A DNA stretch of 64,000 bases, from the NCBI RefSeq assembly GCF_000364225.2, contig NZ_AQFT02000001.1:4779501-4843500 (forward strand), written 5' to 3'. Source of the stretch: Eubacterium plexicaudatum ASF492. GTDB taxonomy: Bacteria; Bacillota; Clostridia; Lachnospirales; Lachnospiraceae. This document shows positions 27,717 through 36,784 of this stretch, in pieces. The first letter of the stretch is position 1; every line of letters begins with the position of its first letter. The translations under genes and the position numbers were made by a program. Below the pieces are notes generated by a model. That model was given only the letters and a program-made list of their open reading frames with translations. It had not been told where the DNA came from and did no database searches.

Positions 27717-27974
27717 ATGTTAGGAGAAGCAGCATTCCAGCCATATGCAGTAAATACGTTCAGCGGGCGCGGGAAAAAATTTACAACTGTAACGCCTGTG
27801 CATTATGTACGCCCGCACTGGGTCAGTTCTTATACAAGGAAGGACGGCACATTTGTTTCAGGGTACTGGCGTGACGGGGACGGCAACACAAAAATAAACA
27901 GGCAGACAGGATATTTTGCAAAGAACCCGGGCGCAGTGCCGGAGATTGTGAAAAAGAAGGGATGGATTTTTTGA
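27717..27974 (+). CDS. Small protein at head of AAA+/TPR cluster
   Basis: An 85-residue protein of unknown function, with many aromatic and basic residues (TPVHYVRPHWVSSYTRKDGT, FVSGYWRDGDGNTKINRQTG) and ending PEIVKKKGWIF. There is no signal peptide or membrane helix. The Gly-Tyr-Trp-Arg-Asp-Gly pattern resembles short beta repeats seen in some phage and element proteins. ATG 27717 follows AGGAAAGGTGAAAGAA. The AAA+ gene starts two bases after its stop, so both are translated from the same message. Confidence 0.55.
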   Translation: MLGEAAFQPYAVNTFSGRGKKFTTVTPVHYVRPHWVSSYTRKDGTFVSGYWRDGDGNTKINRQTGYFAKNPGAVPEIVKKKGWIF

Positions 27975-27975
27975 T

Positions 27976-29195
27976 ATGTTTGGGAAAAACAAGAAAGAGG
28001 AAGGCATAGGGGTACAGGAAGATTCAAATGCAGCAGTACAGGATGTGCACGAGCAGGAAGTCGTAAAAACAGTGCATATGGGGACAGGGATATAAGGTTC
28101 CGTATCCGGAATGCCCGGACTGGGCTTGTAAAGGGGAAACGTGAGATACTGGATGAAATGTTGCTTGACTGCATGATTGAAAAAATGGCTCAGGCAGTTA
28201 AAGTGAGCCATTCTAAATATAACCCATTCCCTCATGAAATTATCATACGCAGTGCAGCAGTACCGAAAGAAAGCAGTAATGAGCAGGATGCACAGGGGCA
28301 GCGTGAGGATGGCGGGGACGCAGATATGATAGAAAGCTATGCACCCCGTTTCAGTCTGGATGATGTTGCGTTGAATGAAAAAGTCCGGGAACAGATACGT
28401 ACAGCCATTGCAGCAGTGCGGTATAAAAAGAAAATGGTGCAGGAATGGGGGATGTCGGAGCAATTTGCGGGGAATCGTGCGGTTATCCTTAATTTTTATG
28501 GCAAGCCGGGGACGGGAAAGAGCATGGCGGCAGAGGCTATAGCGCAGGCACTTGGGAAGAACGTGTACCATATCAACTATTCGCAGCTTGAATCAAAGTA
28601 TGTCGGGGAAACACCCAAGAATATCCGCAGGGCATTTGAATGTGCCGCAAAAGACAGCGCGGTTCTGATATTTGATGAAGCTGATTCTTTTTTAGGAAAG
28701 AGGCTTTCTTCCGTCACACAGTCAGCAGACTACGGCGTGAATATTACACGGAGCGTTCTGCTGATGGAGCTGGAAAAGTTTACAGGCGTTGTGGTCTTTA
28801 CCACGAACCTTATCAGTAATTATGATGAAGCTTTTAAACGCAGGATTCTTTTGAGCGTCTACTTTGAAATGCCGGATGAACAGGCGCGTAAGAAAATATG
28901 GGCGCTGCACCTTGGCGGGAAGATACCTCTGGAAACGGGAGTGACAGCGGATGCTCTTGCCGCAAGGTATACCAGCATATCAGGCGCGGACATTAAAGAC
29001 ATGGTATTTTATGCCGCACTCCGGGCATTGGAGCAGGGAGGGGAAACACTGGGTTTTCCTGCCTTTGATTATGCACATGGAACCATAAGGGAGCGGTATC
29101 GTAATCAGGATGCAGAAAAAAATGTGGAGATAGTTTCCTCAAAAACAATTACGGAAGAGGAATACCAGCGTGAAATAAACGGTGGGGAGGGATAA
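27976..29195 (+). CDS. AAA+ ATPase of the cargo cluster (one frameshift)
   Basis: About 406 residues. After a variable N-terminus comes a classic AAA+ module of the FtsH/CDC48/Vps4-like branch: FSLDDVALNEKVREQIRTAI, Walker A YGKPGTGKSMAAEAIAQALG near residue 175, pore-loop-region YSQLESKYVGETPKNIRRAF, Walker B AVLIFDEADSFLGKR, sensor 1 VVVFTTNLISNYDEAFKRRI with an arginine-finger pair, and sensor 2 SGADIKDMVFYAALRAL. These motifs predict an active ATP-driven remodeller. The frame break at 28080-28083 fits one lost G in a GGGG run (expected VHMGDRDIRFR). No protease or nuclease domain is fused, so partners are likely the neighbouring genes. Confidence 0.85.
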
Positions 29196-29198
29196 GGC

Positions 29199-29839
29199 AT
29201 GGTTGAGAAGATGGCCGCTGCCTACCGCAAGGCACAAATGGGTATTGCCAGCAGCCTTGCAGGGACTACGGGCAGCATACTTGATGAAACAGCATTCTAT
29301 GATGCAGGCTACATGGATGCGCAAGTAAAAAGGGTGCAGAAGGAAATCAGTAGCGTTACAAAGGAACTGGAAGTGAATATAGACCTGAAAGACAGTTCGG
29401 AATATGGGATAAAGAAGAAACGGGAACTCATGAAGCGGCGGGAGCGGCTTGTGTTCCGTCTGGTGTTTCTTGCATCCAACAGCTTTAAGAACCTTGATGA
29501 CTGTGTGAAGATAGCGGAAGGGCACAAGTATTCATTCATGAAATGTGTGGAAGGGCTTCTTGCATATGACAGGGGGCAGAAAGAAAAAGCGTTCAGCATC
29601 CTTGAAAAATATTATAAGGAGCATAAGAGTGTGGAAGGGCATTTCCTTATAAATAAGGTGTTCGGAATGCTTCTGGCAGAACGGGACAGAGCGGGAAGGC
29701 AGTATCGTTTTTGACCTATGCCTTGCAGCATAAGCCGGATGATGTGGAATGTCTGGAAACATTAAGGGGCTGTTACCAGTCACAGGGGGATAAATGGAAA
29801 GCAGCAGTAATAAATGAAGTGTCTGCACTGCTGCAATGA
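29199..29839 (+). CDS. Helical-repeat (TPR-like) protein of the cargo cluster (one frameshift)
   Basis: About 213 residues, almost entirely helical. It has a coiled-coil stretch (VQKEISSVTKELEVNIDLKD), then helical pairs resembling TPR: CVEGLLAYDRGQKEKAFSIL, EGHFLINKVFGMLLAERDRA and LTYALQHKPDDVECLETLRG. The frame break at about 29693 fits one lost G (expected DRAGKAVSFLTYALQ). ATG 29199 has GGGGAGGGATAAGGC upstream and begins three bases after the AAA+ gene's stop. The arrangement suggests an adaptor for the ATPase, but that is inference. Confidence 0.65.
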
Positions 29840-29849
29840 CGGAGGGATT

Positions 29850-30626
29850 ATGGACAGGAAATATTTTATCCATGTACAGCAGGATGAAGCATACCGCCAG
29901 TATCAGGACGGTGTAATGTTTCAGGAAGATATAGAAAAAGTGTATGAGGAAATCGACTGTAAGTTTAAGATGCCGGACTTACTTGGAAAGACCGTGTGTG
30001 TGTCTGAAAGGCAGTTCCAGGAAGTACATAAGATACTTCATGAAATCTTATCGGATGCAAGGACAGGGAATGTGCCTATTTATGTTTATGAAGATTATTA
30101 TTATGGCGCAGAAAGCTACGGCATAGAACATCCATGGATTGAACTGTCTGCAAAGACAATACAGGACTTTACGGATAGTGAACTTAAATTTGTACTGGCG
30201 AGGGAGATATACAAAATCGCAGATGACGTAACCAGACAGCGAACCATGATGGAGGAACGCTTCAAGGCAATGCGGAAAATCATGCCGGATAAGATTGAGG
30301 AAGTGTCAAGGCTGTCCTTTTATCACTGGTACAGGCTGGCGAACTTTTCCGCAGATAATTATGGGTATCTGATGTGTGGGAGTGTAAAAACCGCTGTAAA
30401 TGCAATTTTAAAAATGGTACTTAATAGTGTTATGTTAGCAGAGCAGGTGGATATAAAAGAGTTTATCGGGCAGGCTTCGGAAATAAACAGGCTTGATGAT
30501 GTAGTATCAAATTATACGAAGGCAGATGAATCCATGCCGTATGCGCCGCACAGGGTACAGAATCTGCTTGCCTATGCGGTGTCAGGACGGGGGATGGAAA
30601 TAAAGGAAAGGATGGAAGGAAGATGA
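29850..30626 (+). CDS. M48-like protein lacking the catalytic residues
   Basis: A 258-residue protein whose order of segments follows M48-type zinc peptidases: WIELSAKTIQDFTDSELKFV leads into VLAREIYKI where M48 enzymes have the HExxH helix; then FYHWYRLANFSADNYGYLMC where they have the third zinc ligand in an AE-x-SAD pattern; then a helical end with YAPHRVQNLLAYAVSGRG, matching the HP-x-P-x-x-R-V-x-x-L element. HExxH reads REIYK and the third ligand Glu reads Asn, so peptidase activity is not expected. It may be a binding or scaffold protein. ATG 29850 follows CGGAGGGATT. The homology rests on pattern reading and deserves a profile search. Confidence 0.6.
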   Translation: MDRKYFIHVQQDEAYRQYQDGVMFQEDIEKVYEEIDCKFKMPDLLGKTVCVSERQFQEVHKILHEILSDARTGNVPIYVYEDYYYGAESYGIEHPWIELSAKTIQDFTDSELKFVLAREIYKIADDVTRQRTMMEERFKAMRKIMPDKIEEVSRLSFYHWYRLANFSADNYGYLMCGSVKTAVNAILKMVLNSVMLAEQVDIKEFIGQASEINRLDDVVSNYTKADESMPYAPHRVQNLLAYAVSGRGMEIKERMEGR

Positions 30627-30976
30627 TAGGATGGTTTCTTTTGGGCGCATTGGCCGGGGCAGTAGCAATTACAGTCATTGACAGGTTCTGGGAGGATATA
30701 GCGCACTGGCTGAACAACACTGCGGCTAATGCAGTGGAGCGGGTGCTTGGGTATAATGCAAAGAAGAACATGCACCGGGCAGTTACTACTATAAGCAAGG
30801 TGAGGGACTACCTGCATAATACGACCGTGGTATATACGAAAGAGAATCCGATGGATTCGTTTCTCCAGAAAGTAACGTATGAAACGGACGCGCCTGTGTA
30901 CCAGATTGATACAGAAGTAGTGGAAGAAATAAAAAAGCAGGGCGAGATTGTTAAAGCATTTGAGTATAGACACTAA
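30623..30976 (+). CDS. Single-pass membrane protein of the cargo cluster
   Basis: A 117-residue protein with one N-terminal membrane helix (MIGWFLLGALAGAVAITVID) and a hydrophilic C-terminal part of about 95 residues containing WLNNTAANAVERVLGYNAKK. No enzyme motif is visible. Its ATG overlaps the stop of the M48-like gene (ATGA), a sign of translational coupling, and AAGGAAG lies upstream. It may tether the complex to the membrane. Not recognised as a known family. Confidence 0.65.
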   Translation: MIGWFLLGALAGAVAITVIDRFWEDIAHWLNNTAANAVERVLGYNAKKNMHRAVTTISKVRDYLHNTTVVYTKENPMDSFLQKVTYETDAPVYQIDTEVVEEIKKQGEIVKAFEYRH

Positions 30977-30999
30977 GGATAAATAGAGGAGGCTGTGTT

Positions 31000-33247
31000 A
31001 TGTCAGGTTCTCCGTGGGGGAATGAAAAGATAACAGTAGAGCAGGTGCCGGATGAAAGCATGAACCACAGCAGTTCTCCGTGGGGGAATGAAAAGATAAC
31101 AAAGGAACGTGTTTTAGATGACAACCCGAATGTGCATTTGCAGAATGCGGAAACTGCGTTAAGAAATAAAGAATACGATGAAGCAAGGAAACACATAGGT
31201 TATGCCCGCTCTGTTTCAAATGGAAATCCAGAAGTAGAACGGCAGTGCAAAGTTGTTTTGGATGCTTTAGATAATAAAAAGTGTAAAAATGAGGAATGGG
31301 AAAGGGGTGAAACAGAAAGTCAGCATATAGATAGTGATATTGAATTATTAATAAAGGCACAAAATGCACTTGCGGGACGTTCTTATTCATTTGCAGAATT
31401 ATATGCATCACAAGCAGTAGAAAAATCACATGATGTAAAGATTATGAAAGATGCACAGGAAATATTTAAAGAACTGAAAAGAATATATAAAAAGAAAATA
31501 GAAGAATATCGAAATAATCCGTGCCTAGTAGGTGGACATCTTTATGTACACCAACTTGAAAATATTGAAAGGAAGTCTAAAGTTGCATGGCGACAGACTT
31601 ATTATTTGAAAAAGATTAAAACTGCTTTAGAAGAGAAACAGTACGTTAAAGCAGATAATTTAGCAAATAGTGCTATCTCTTTTTGGCCAGAGATTCAAAA
31701 CCGTATAAAAAAATCAGGGAAGATGTAATAAAACAGGAAGAAAGGCAGTGCAGTGAACAGGAAGAAAGGCAGTGCAGTGAACAGGAAGAAAGGCAGTACA
31801 GGCAAAAAAAGGAAAAGCAAAAGAGGGAAGAAGCGCACATCATATTAGAAAAATTTAAAAGTGCTTTGGAAAAGACAGATTATGAAGAAGCGGATAATCT
31901 AGCTAATCAAGTGTTGTCTTTATGTCCGGATACAATGGTTCAAAGCCGCATAAAAAAATTAGGGAAGATTTTCAAAATGCAGATTTATTGTTAAAGACGG
32001 TAAAATATGATATAGCAAACGAAAATTATGTAAATGTAGAAAAGGATTTAAAAAGTGTTTTACAAAAAGGAAACAGAATAGCAAAGCAAGAAGCCTTGAA
32101 ACTGTTTGGTACTCTGAAAAAGGCAAAAGAAGAATCTGCAAAAAAGAGCTTAATGGAAGCTTTGAAAGCGATAGAAAGCGGGAAATATGAAGAAGCACAA
32201 AATTGCATACAGAAAGCAGAAAGCTTTACACAAAGCCAAAAGATTAAGCTGACGGTTGATAAGGCTCGCACTTTATTGGAAAATAATAAAAGCTTGACAG
32301 TCTTTTAAAACAAGCAAATCAGGATATTTTTATAAATCGAAATTATATTGAAGCAGAAAAAATTATAGATTTTCTAAAACAGAAAGGGAATAAAAGGTTA
32401 AAGGACGGGGCGGCAGAATTATCTGAAAAAATGGAAACAGAAAAAAAACTGGATAAGCTTATGGGGCGTGCCGTAGATAAACTGAGCCGGAATGAGTTTG
32501 ATGAAGTAGAAAAATACATTTATATGATGCAGTCAATTAGCAAAAGTGACAGCAGATGTTCTAAATTAAGAATTGAGATGGAGAATAACCCGGTTTGGCA
32601 TATGGGGAAAGCAGTTTCTTTATTCAAAAGGCTTGAACTGGATGAAGCAGCGGGGCATGTAAAGGAGGCATGGAATAAGTCAGACAGAGCAGTAGTGTTT
32701 TTGCAGTGTTTGCTCAAATCATTAAACTATCAGTCAGGGGGATAGAAAATACTGGAAGTTTTTTAACAAGAGAGAAAGGGTTTAACCTCACAGGAGTATC
32801 AGATGATGTTATACAAAATCTTGAAGGTATATCTTCTCAATTAATTGATAATTCTTTAAAGGTAATAAATTATGATGATAGTGATAAAAAAGGCAAAATA
32901 AGCGCTTTTATGGCACATCTTTTCGTAATGCTGATATGTATCCTTTTTTCTGTAATTGGATTTTCCAGTACATCATTTCCCAGACAGTTATTCGGATGGT
33001 TTTTTCTTATGCTCACTGGTATTGAAGGCATATCTTTTTATTGTAATAAGAAAATCTGCGGATATAGATGGAAGAATAAGGTTTTATTTTGTTATTCAAG
33101 GGGGTTTGGTGCAATATTTTTTTATGGCTTGCTATACATCTGTGTATCACAGGCAAAATAATGTTTTTAGTTTTGGGGATATTTGCGTTTGTTTTATCAC
33201 TGGGAGAAGTAGTATTATTACTTAATTATATAAGAAAACAACGTTAA
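31000..33247 (+). CDS. Large TPR-like repeat membrane protein (four or five frameshifts)
   Basis: Five frames in the order 1, 0, 2, 1, 0 (and perhaps 2) join into one protein of about 720-750 residues if single bases lost at about 31707-31713, 31952-31958, 32288-32291, 32698-32702 and possibly 33141-33147 are restored. The N-terminus has two copies of SPWGNEKIT. The body is a series of about eight helical hairpins of the type ALRNKEYDEARKHIGYARS, ALEEKQYVKADNLANSAIS, ALEKTDYEEADNLANQVLSL, AIESGKYEEAQNCIQKAESF. The C-terminus has three or four membrane helices (FMAHLFVMLICILFSVIGFS, LFGWFFLMLTGIEGISFYC, YSRGFGAIFFYGLLYICV). AGAGGAGG precedes ATG 31000. It is the last gene of the cluster. Confidence 0.6.
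31734..31800 (+). repeat. 24-bp tandem repeat encoding QEERQCSE
   Basis: The unit CAGGAAGAAAGGCAGTGCAG plus TGAA occurs twice and then a third time in part, encoding Q-E-E-R-Q-C-S-E. It lies between two helical hairpins that are themselves about 50% alike over 240 bp, which suggests local duplication. Confidence 0.75.
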
Positions 33248-33632
33248 AATCCTAGGTATTTTTATAATGAAATAAACTATAATATTCAGTAAATATGTAA
33301 GGATATTTTATTTGAGGTTAATCGTAAAAATAAAAGTGTAAAGCGGGGTAAGGGGAAGAAGTACAAAATTTCTCTTGCCCGGCTTATTTTTTTGCTTTCA
33401 AAAACAAGGACATGAAAACCGTAGGTACTCTGTATGAATACCAGAATAGAATATAGATGGCAAAAATAACATGGGCGCATTTATATTAGGCGCATGACCT
33501 AAGCAGGTCGTTAAAAGGCTTATTTTTTTATGCCCGGAAAGGGGGTTACAGCAAAAGGGCATGGCAGCAGTGCATTAAACTGCATGGTGCAGCTTTATAA
33601 CAGAACATATTTCAGAAAAGGAGAAAAAGATT
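33248..33632. other. Intergenic region with terminator and second hairpin
   Basis: About 385 bp without a supported gene. It contains the cluster terminator (33341-33393), a direct repeat of GGCGCAT near 33475-33495, and a TAAGC/GCTTA hairpin followed by seven T residues at 33499-33530 just before the DUF5688 gene. Confidence 0.5.
33341..33393 (+). terminator. Terminator at the end of the AAA+/TPR cluster
   Basis: AAGCGGGGTAAGGGGAAG pairs with the CTCTTGCCCGGCTT side (two wobble pairs), followed by ATTTTTTT. Confidence 0.8.
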
Positions 33633-34583
33633 ATGAAGGGCAATTCAGAAAACAGAAGAAACAGCAGCATGGGGCGTGTCAGCACAGTAAGGGCATTTGC
33701 AGAAGTGGCTAGGAACTATGCAGAAGCCTGTTTTGGTGCAGGGGTACAGGTTTTTGTTCATGAAACCGTGAAGAATAACGGCGTTGTGCAGACGGGAATC
33801 TGCATCAAGGACGGCACGGGAGACATTGCGCCTGTCATTTATCTGGACAGGTATTTTGAGGAATACTGCGCAGGGAAAGCAATGGATGGACTATGCAGGG
33901 ACATTCTGGATGCGTATGCGGCTGGAAAGCCGTTTGATGGTTTTGATATATCGTCTGTTACGGATTTCCGGCGCGTGCAGGGGAGTATCTGCTTTAAGCT
34001 GGTAAATGCGGAAAGGAACCGGGAACTTTTGGCAGGTTCTCCCCACCTTCTGTTTCACGACCTTGCAGTAGTGTTTTATATCATTGCTGGCGGAAGTTTT
34101 AAAGAAGGCATCTCCACGATTGCCGTCAAAAAAGACATTCAGGATATGTGGGGCGTGGATGCCCGGACGATTTATGCTGCTGCTTTGCGGAATACAGGGC
34201 TGCTGCTGGGCTGCTCCGTCCAGTCCATGGCGGATGTGCTGAGAGAAATGGCGTCGGAAAAACTGGACGGTGGATGCAGCGCGGATGCGTCTTTTCCTAT
34301 TCCAATGTATGTTGCAAGCAACAGCTATAAGTTCAATGGGGCAGCAGTGCTCCTTTATCCGGGGCTTCTGGAATGGTTTACGGATAAGGCGGCTGGTGAT
34401 TTCTATATCCTGCCGTCATCCATCCATGAGGTGCTGTTCCTTCCGTGCAGTGCCGGATTTGAGCCGGATGAGGTCAGGAGCATTGTGCATGAGGTGAACC
34501 ATGCAGAAGTGCTGCCGGAAGATTTTTTGTCAGATAATATTTACCGTTACAGTAAGGCAGAAGGCCGTGTGGAAATCATTTAA
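33633..34583 (+). CDS. DUF5688-like element protein
   Basis: A 316-residue protein resembling the DUF5688 family found on integrative elements of gut Clostridia: VQVFVHETVKNNGVVQTGIC, IAPVIYLDRYFEEYCAGKAM, LLFHDLAVVFYIIAG, and an end with DFYILPSSIHEVLFLPCSAG, SIVHEVNHAEVLPEDFLSDN and IYRYSKAEGRVE. It has no known activity. AAAGGAGAAAAAGATT precedes ATG 33633. A terminator-like hairpin overlaps its stop codon. It opens the recombination/anti-restriction block of the element. Confidence 0.7.
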   Translation: MKGNSENRRNSSMGRVSTVRAFAEVARNYAEACFGAGVQVFVHETVKNNGVVQTGICIKDGTGDIAPVIYLDRYFEEYCAGKAMDGLCRDILDAYAAGKPFDGFDISSVTDFRRVQGSICFKLVNAERNRELLAGSPHLLFHDLAVVFYIIAGGSFKEGISTIAVKKDIQDMWGVDARTIYAAALRNTGLLLGCSVQSMADVLREMASEKLDGGCSADASFPIPMYVASNSYKFNGAAVLLYPGLLEWFTDKAAGDFYILPSSIHEVLFLPCSAGFEPDEVRSIVHEVNHAEVLPEDFLSDNIYRYSKAEGRVEII

Positions 34584-34604
34584 TCCGCATGGCCTTATTT
34601 TTTT
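34561..34604 (+). terminator. Terminator overlapping the stop of the DUF5688-like gene
   Basis: AAGGCCGTGTGG (34561-34572) pairs with CCGCATGGCCTT (34585-34596), followed by ATTTTTTT. The stop codon lies in the loop. Confidence 0.8.
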
Positions 34605-34662
34605 GCTCTTTCTGCCATGGCTGTATCAGAGGGATATTACGGGAAAGGAGGTGGTTGTCTCT

Positions 34663-34839
34663 ATGGAATGTATGATGCAGGGATATCTTGTAACGCCGGA
34701 AATGCCGGGTGTGTGTGCCGGGTGTCTCCTGTACCTTGACACATGCCTGCCCGTTATTCAGGACGGGTGGCTGTCCGGTGCGGAGTGTGATGCGGACTAC
34801 TGCCAGTACTGTCCGCATTTTGGGGAATGTGGAAGATAG
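34663..34839 (+). CDS. Small cysteine-rich protein
   Basis: A 58-residue protein with eight cysteines, arranged CAGCLLYLDTC in the middle and CDADYCQYCPHFGEC near the end, which looks like one or two small zinc-binding knuckles. ATG 34663 lies behind GGAAAGGAGGTGG. The neighbouring genes deal with DNA and restriction, so a nucleic-acid or protein-binding role is plausible but not shown. The next gene starts 29 bp after its stop. Confidence 0.6.
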   Translation: MECMMQGYLVTPEMPGVCAGCLLYLDTCLPVIQDGWLSGAECDADYCQYCPHFGECGR

Positions 34840-34868
34840 AAAAATTATCATTATGGAGGTACATAGAA

Positions 34869-35750
34869 ATGGGAAAGAATCAGGAGAAAATAGAAGCGGC
34901 ACTTGCACGCATTGACGAGGGGATGGAGAATATCAACACAGATAAGGACTGGATGGAGTTTCTTACTTTCCAGAGTCGGTTTTATAGCTACAGCTTTCGG
35001 AATACAATGCTTATATACCGTCAGAAGCCGGGCGCAACATTTGTTAAGGGATTCAAGGCATGGAACCAGCTTGGGAGATATGTGAAAAAGGGTGCAAAAG
35101 GAATCGCCATACTTGCGCCATGCATCAAGAAGGTGGAAGTGTTCAAAGAGCCGGAGAACAGGGCAGAGTACCATGAAAAAGAAGGCGAAAAGGAAATGAG
35201 GAAAGTAATCACGGGCTTCCGCATTGCCTATGTTTTTGATATTTCAGACACGGACGGTTCTGACGAATGCCTGCCGGTACTGGTGAAAGGTCTGTCCGGT
35301 GATGGTGAACATGTAAAAGAAATATACGGCAAACTGAAAGAGTTCATCTCCACGGAGCATGAAGTGCTGGAAGTAGAGGGAACGGCATCCAAGGGCAGCT
35401 ACAATCTGGAAACGGGGGTTATCTGTGTGCGGTCAGACGTGGGGCATTTGCAGAAGATAAAGACACTCATTCATGAATATGCGCATAGCATTGATTTCAC
35501 TATGAATGCAGATGAAAGCATAAGCAGGAACAAAAGGGAATTGGTCGCAGAGAGCACAGCATTTGTAGTATGTGAAAGACTTGGCTTAGATACCAGCAGT
35601 TACAGCATGAGTTATATCAAAAGCTGGCTGAAAGACAAGGAAGAGTTAAAAACAGTTGCGGGCAGTGTGCAGAAAGTTGCTGCCAGAATCATTGACAGTC
35701 TGGCGGAATCCGGGGATTCTGCCTTTTCTTATCTGAAAGAGGAACAGTAA
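34869..35750 (+). CDS. ArdC-like anti-restriction protein with zinc peptidase motif
   Basis: A 293-residue protein with the ArdC layout. The N-terminal part matches the ssDNA-binding DUF1738-like domain (FLTFQSRFYSYSFRNTMLIY, GFKAWNQLGRYVKKGAKGIA, ILAPCIKK). The C-terminal part carries a zincin motif, TLIHEYAHSIDF (HExxH), followed by a Glu in RELVAESTAFVVCERLGLDT. ArdC proteins of plasmids protect incoming single-stranded DNA from host restriction. ATG 34869 is preferred with a weak AGGT site upstream; the frame is open further up without a better start. The gene fits an element that enters cells as single-stranded DNA. Confidence 0.8.
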   Translation: MGKNQEKIEAALARIDEGMENINTDKDWMEFLTFQSRFYSYSFRNTMLIYRQKPGATFVKGFKAWNQLGRYVKKGAKGIAILAPCIKKVEVFKEPENRAEYHEKEGEKEMRKVITGFRIAYVFDISDTDGSDECLPVLVKGLSGDGEHVKEIYGKLKEFISTEHEVLEVEGTASKGSYNLETGVICVRSDVGHLQKIKTLIHEYAHSIDFTMNADESISRNKRELVAESTAFVVCERLGLDTSSYSMSYIKSWLKDKEELKTVAGSVQKVAARIIDSLAESGDSAFSYLKEEQ

Positions 35751-35775
35751 GGAAAAGACTGGGGACGTGCATAAA

Positions 35776-35808
35776 AGGGCGGGATATGGTTCCTGCCTGT
35801 TTTGATTT
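35776..35808 (+). terminator. Weak hairpin with T-rich tail before the YqaJ gene
   Basis: GGGCGGGA (35777-35784) pairs with TCCTGCCT (35791-35798, two wobble pairs), followed by GTTTTGATTT and then the next ribosome site. Confidence 0.5.
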
Positions 35809-35823
35809 ATACAGGAGGATTAT

Positions 35824-36759
35824 ATGGGAGTCAATATTCTTGTTGAAACGGAAACATTGTCAAGGGAGGAATGGCTGCACTGCCGGAAGAGAGGAATAGG
35901 CGGAAGTGATGTGTCTGCCATACTGGGTATCAGCAGATGGAAGTCGGCAGTCGGCTTGTGGCTGGAAAAGACAGGGCAGGCAGATGATATCCCGGAAGAA
36001 AATGAAGCCGTGCAGTGGGGGAACATCATGGAGCCTGTCATCCGCAAACATTTTTCGGAAGTCATGGGCAGGCCTGTAATGGAGGTCAGAGCCATATTGC
36101 AGCATTCGGAATATCCGTTCATGCTTGCGGATATAGATGGACTGACCGTAGATGATGAAGGGAATCCGGCGGTTCTTGAAGTCAAGACAGCCAGTGAGTA
36201 TAAACGGAGCGAGTGGGAGAATGACATTCCAGTTTATTACCAGACACAGGTGCAGCACTACCTTTTTGTGACAGGAGCAGTGAAAGCATATGTGGCTGTC
36301 CTTATCGGCGGCAGTTCTTTCCGTGTCTATGAAATGGATGCGGATTTGGAAGTACATAAGATGCTCATAGCAGTAGAAAGGGAGTTCTGGTATAAGGTGC
36401 AGAACATGGTGCGGCCAGAGATTGACGGTTCGGATGCGTCAAGGGAACTGCTGGACAGGATTTACAAAGGGGGCAGCAGTGAGAGGGCTGTTCTGCCGGG
36501 TGAAGCCATAGGATACATAGAGGAATATATTTCAGCTTCCGATGATGAAGAAGACGCAAAGGCAAGGAAGCAGGATGCGGCGAATCATATCAAGGACATT
36601 ATGGGTGATTTCAATTCAGCGGAATGCCTTGGCTATACGGTCACATGGAAGCCCGTCAAATCAGAGCGGATTGACGCAAAGGCTCTGAAAGCGGAAGAGC
36701 CGGAGGTTTATGCAAAATACATAAAGACAGTTAACAGCAGAAGGTTTTCAATTAAATAA
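35824..36759 (+). CDS. YqaJ-family recombination exonuclease
   Basis: A 311-residue nuclease of the YqaJ/lambda-exonuclease type. The N-terminal pattern WLHCRKRGIGGSDVSAILGI and SRWKSAVGLWLEKTGQ is typical. The catalytic core shows VQWGNIMEPVIRKHF (Glu), FMLADIDGLTVDDEG (Asp) and AVLEVKTAS (ExK), followed by YYQTQVQHYLFVTG (Gln motif). Such enzymes chew the 5' strand to give single-stranded ends for annealing. ACAGGAGGATTAT precedes ATG 35824. The next gene, 25 bp on, probably encodes the annealing partner, giving a two-gene recombination pair. Confidence 0.88.
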   Translation: MGVNILVETETLSREEWLHCRKRGIGGSDVSAILGISRWKSAVGLWLEKTGQADDIPEENEAVQWGNIMEPVIRKHFSEVMGRPVMEVRAILQHSEYPFMLADIDGLTVDDEGNPAVLEVKTASEYKRSEWENDIPVYYQTQVQHYLFVTGAVKAYVAVLIGGSSFRVYEMDADLEVHKMLIAVEREFWYKVQNMVRPEIDGSDASRELLDRIYKGGSSERAVLPGEAIGYIEEYISASDDEEDAKARKQDAANHIKDIMGDFNSAECLGYTVTWKPVKSERIDAKALKAEEPEVYAKYIKTVNSRRFSIK

Positions 36760-36784
36760 TTTTATTACTAAGGAGGAAAATATT

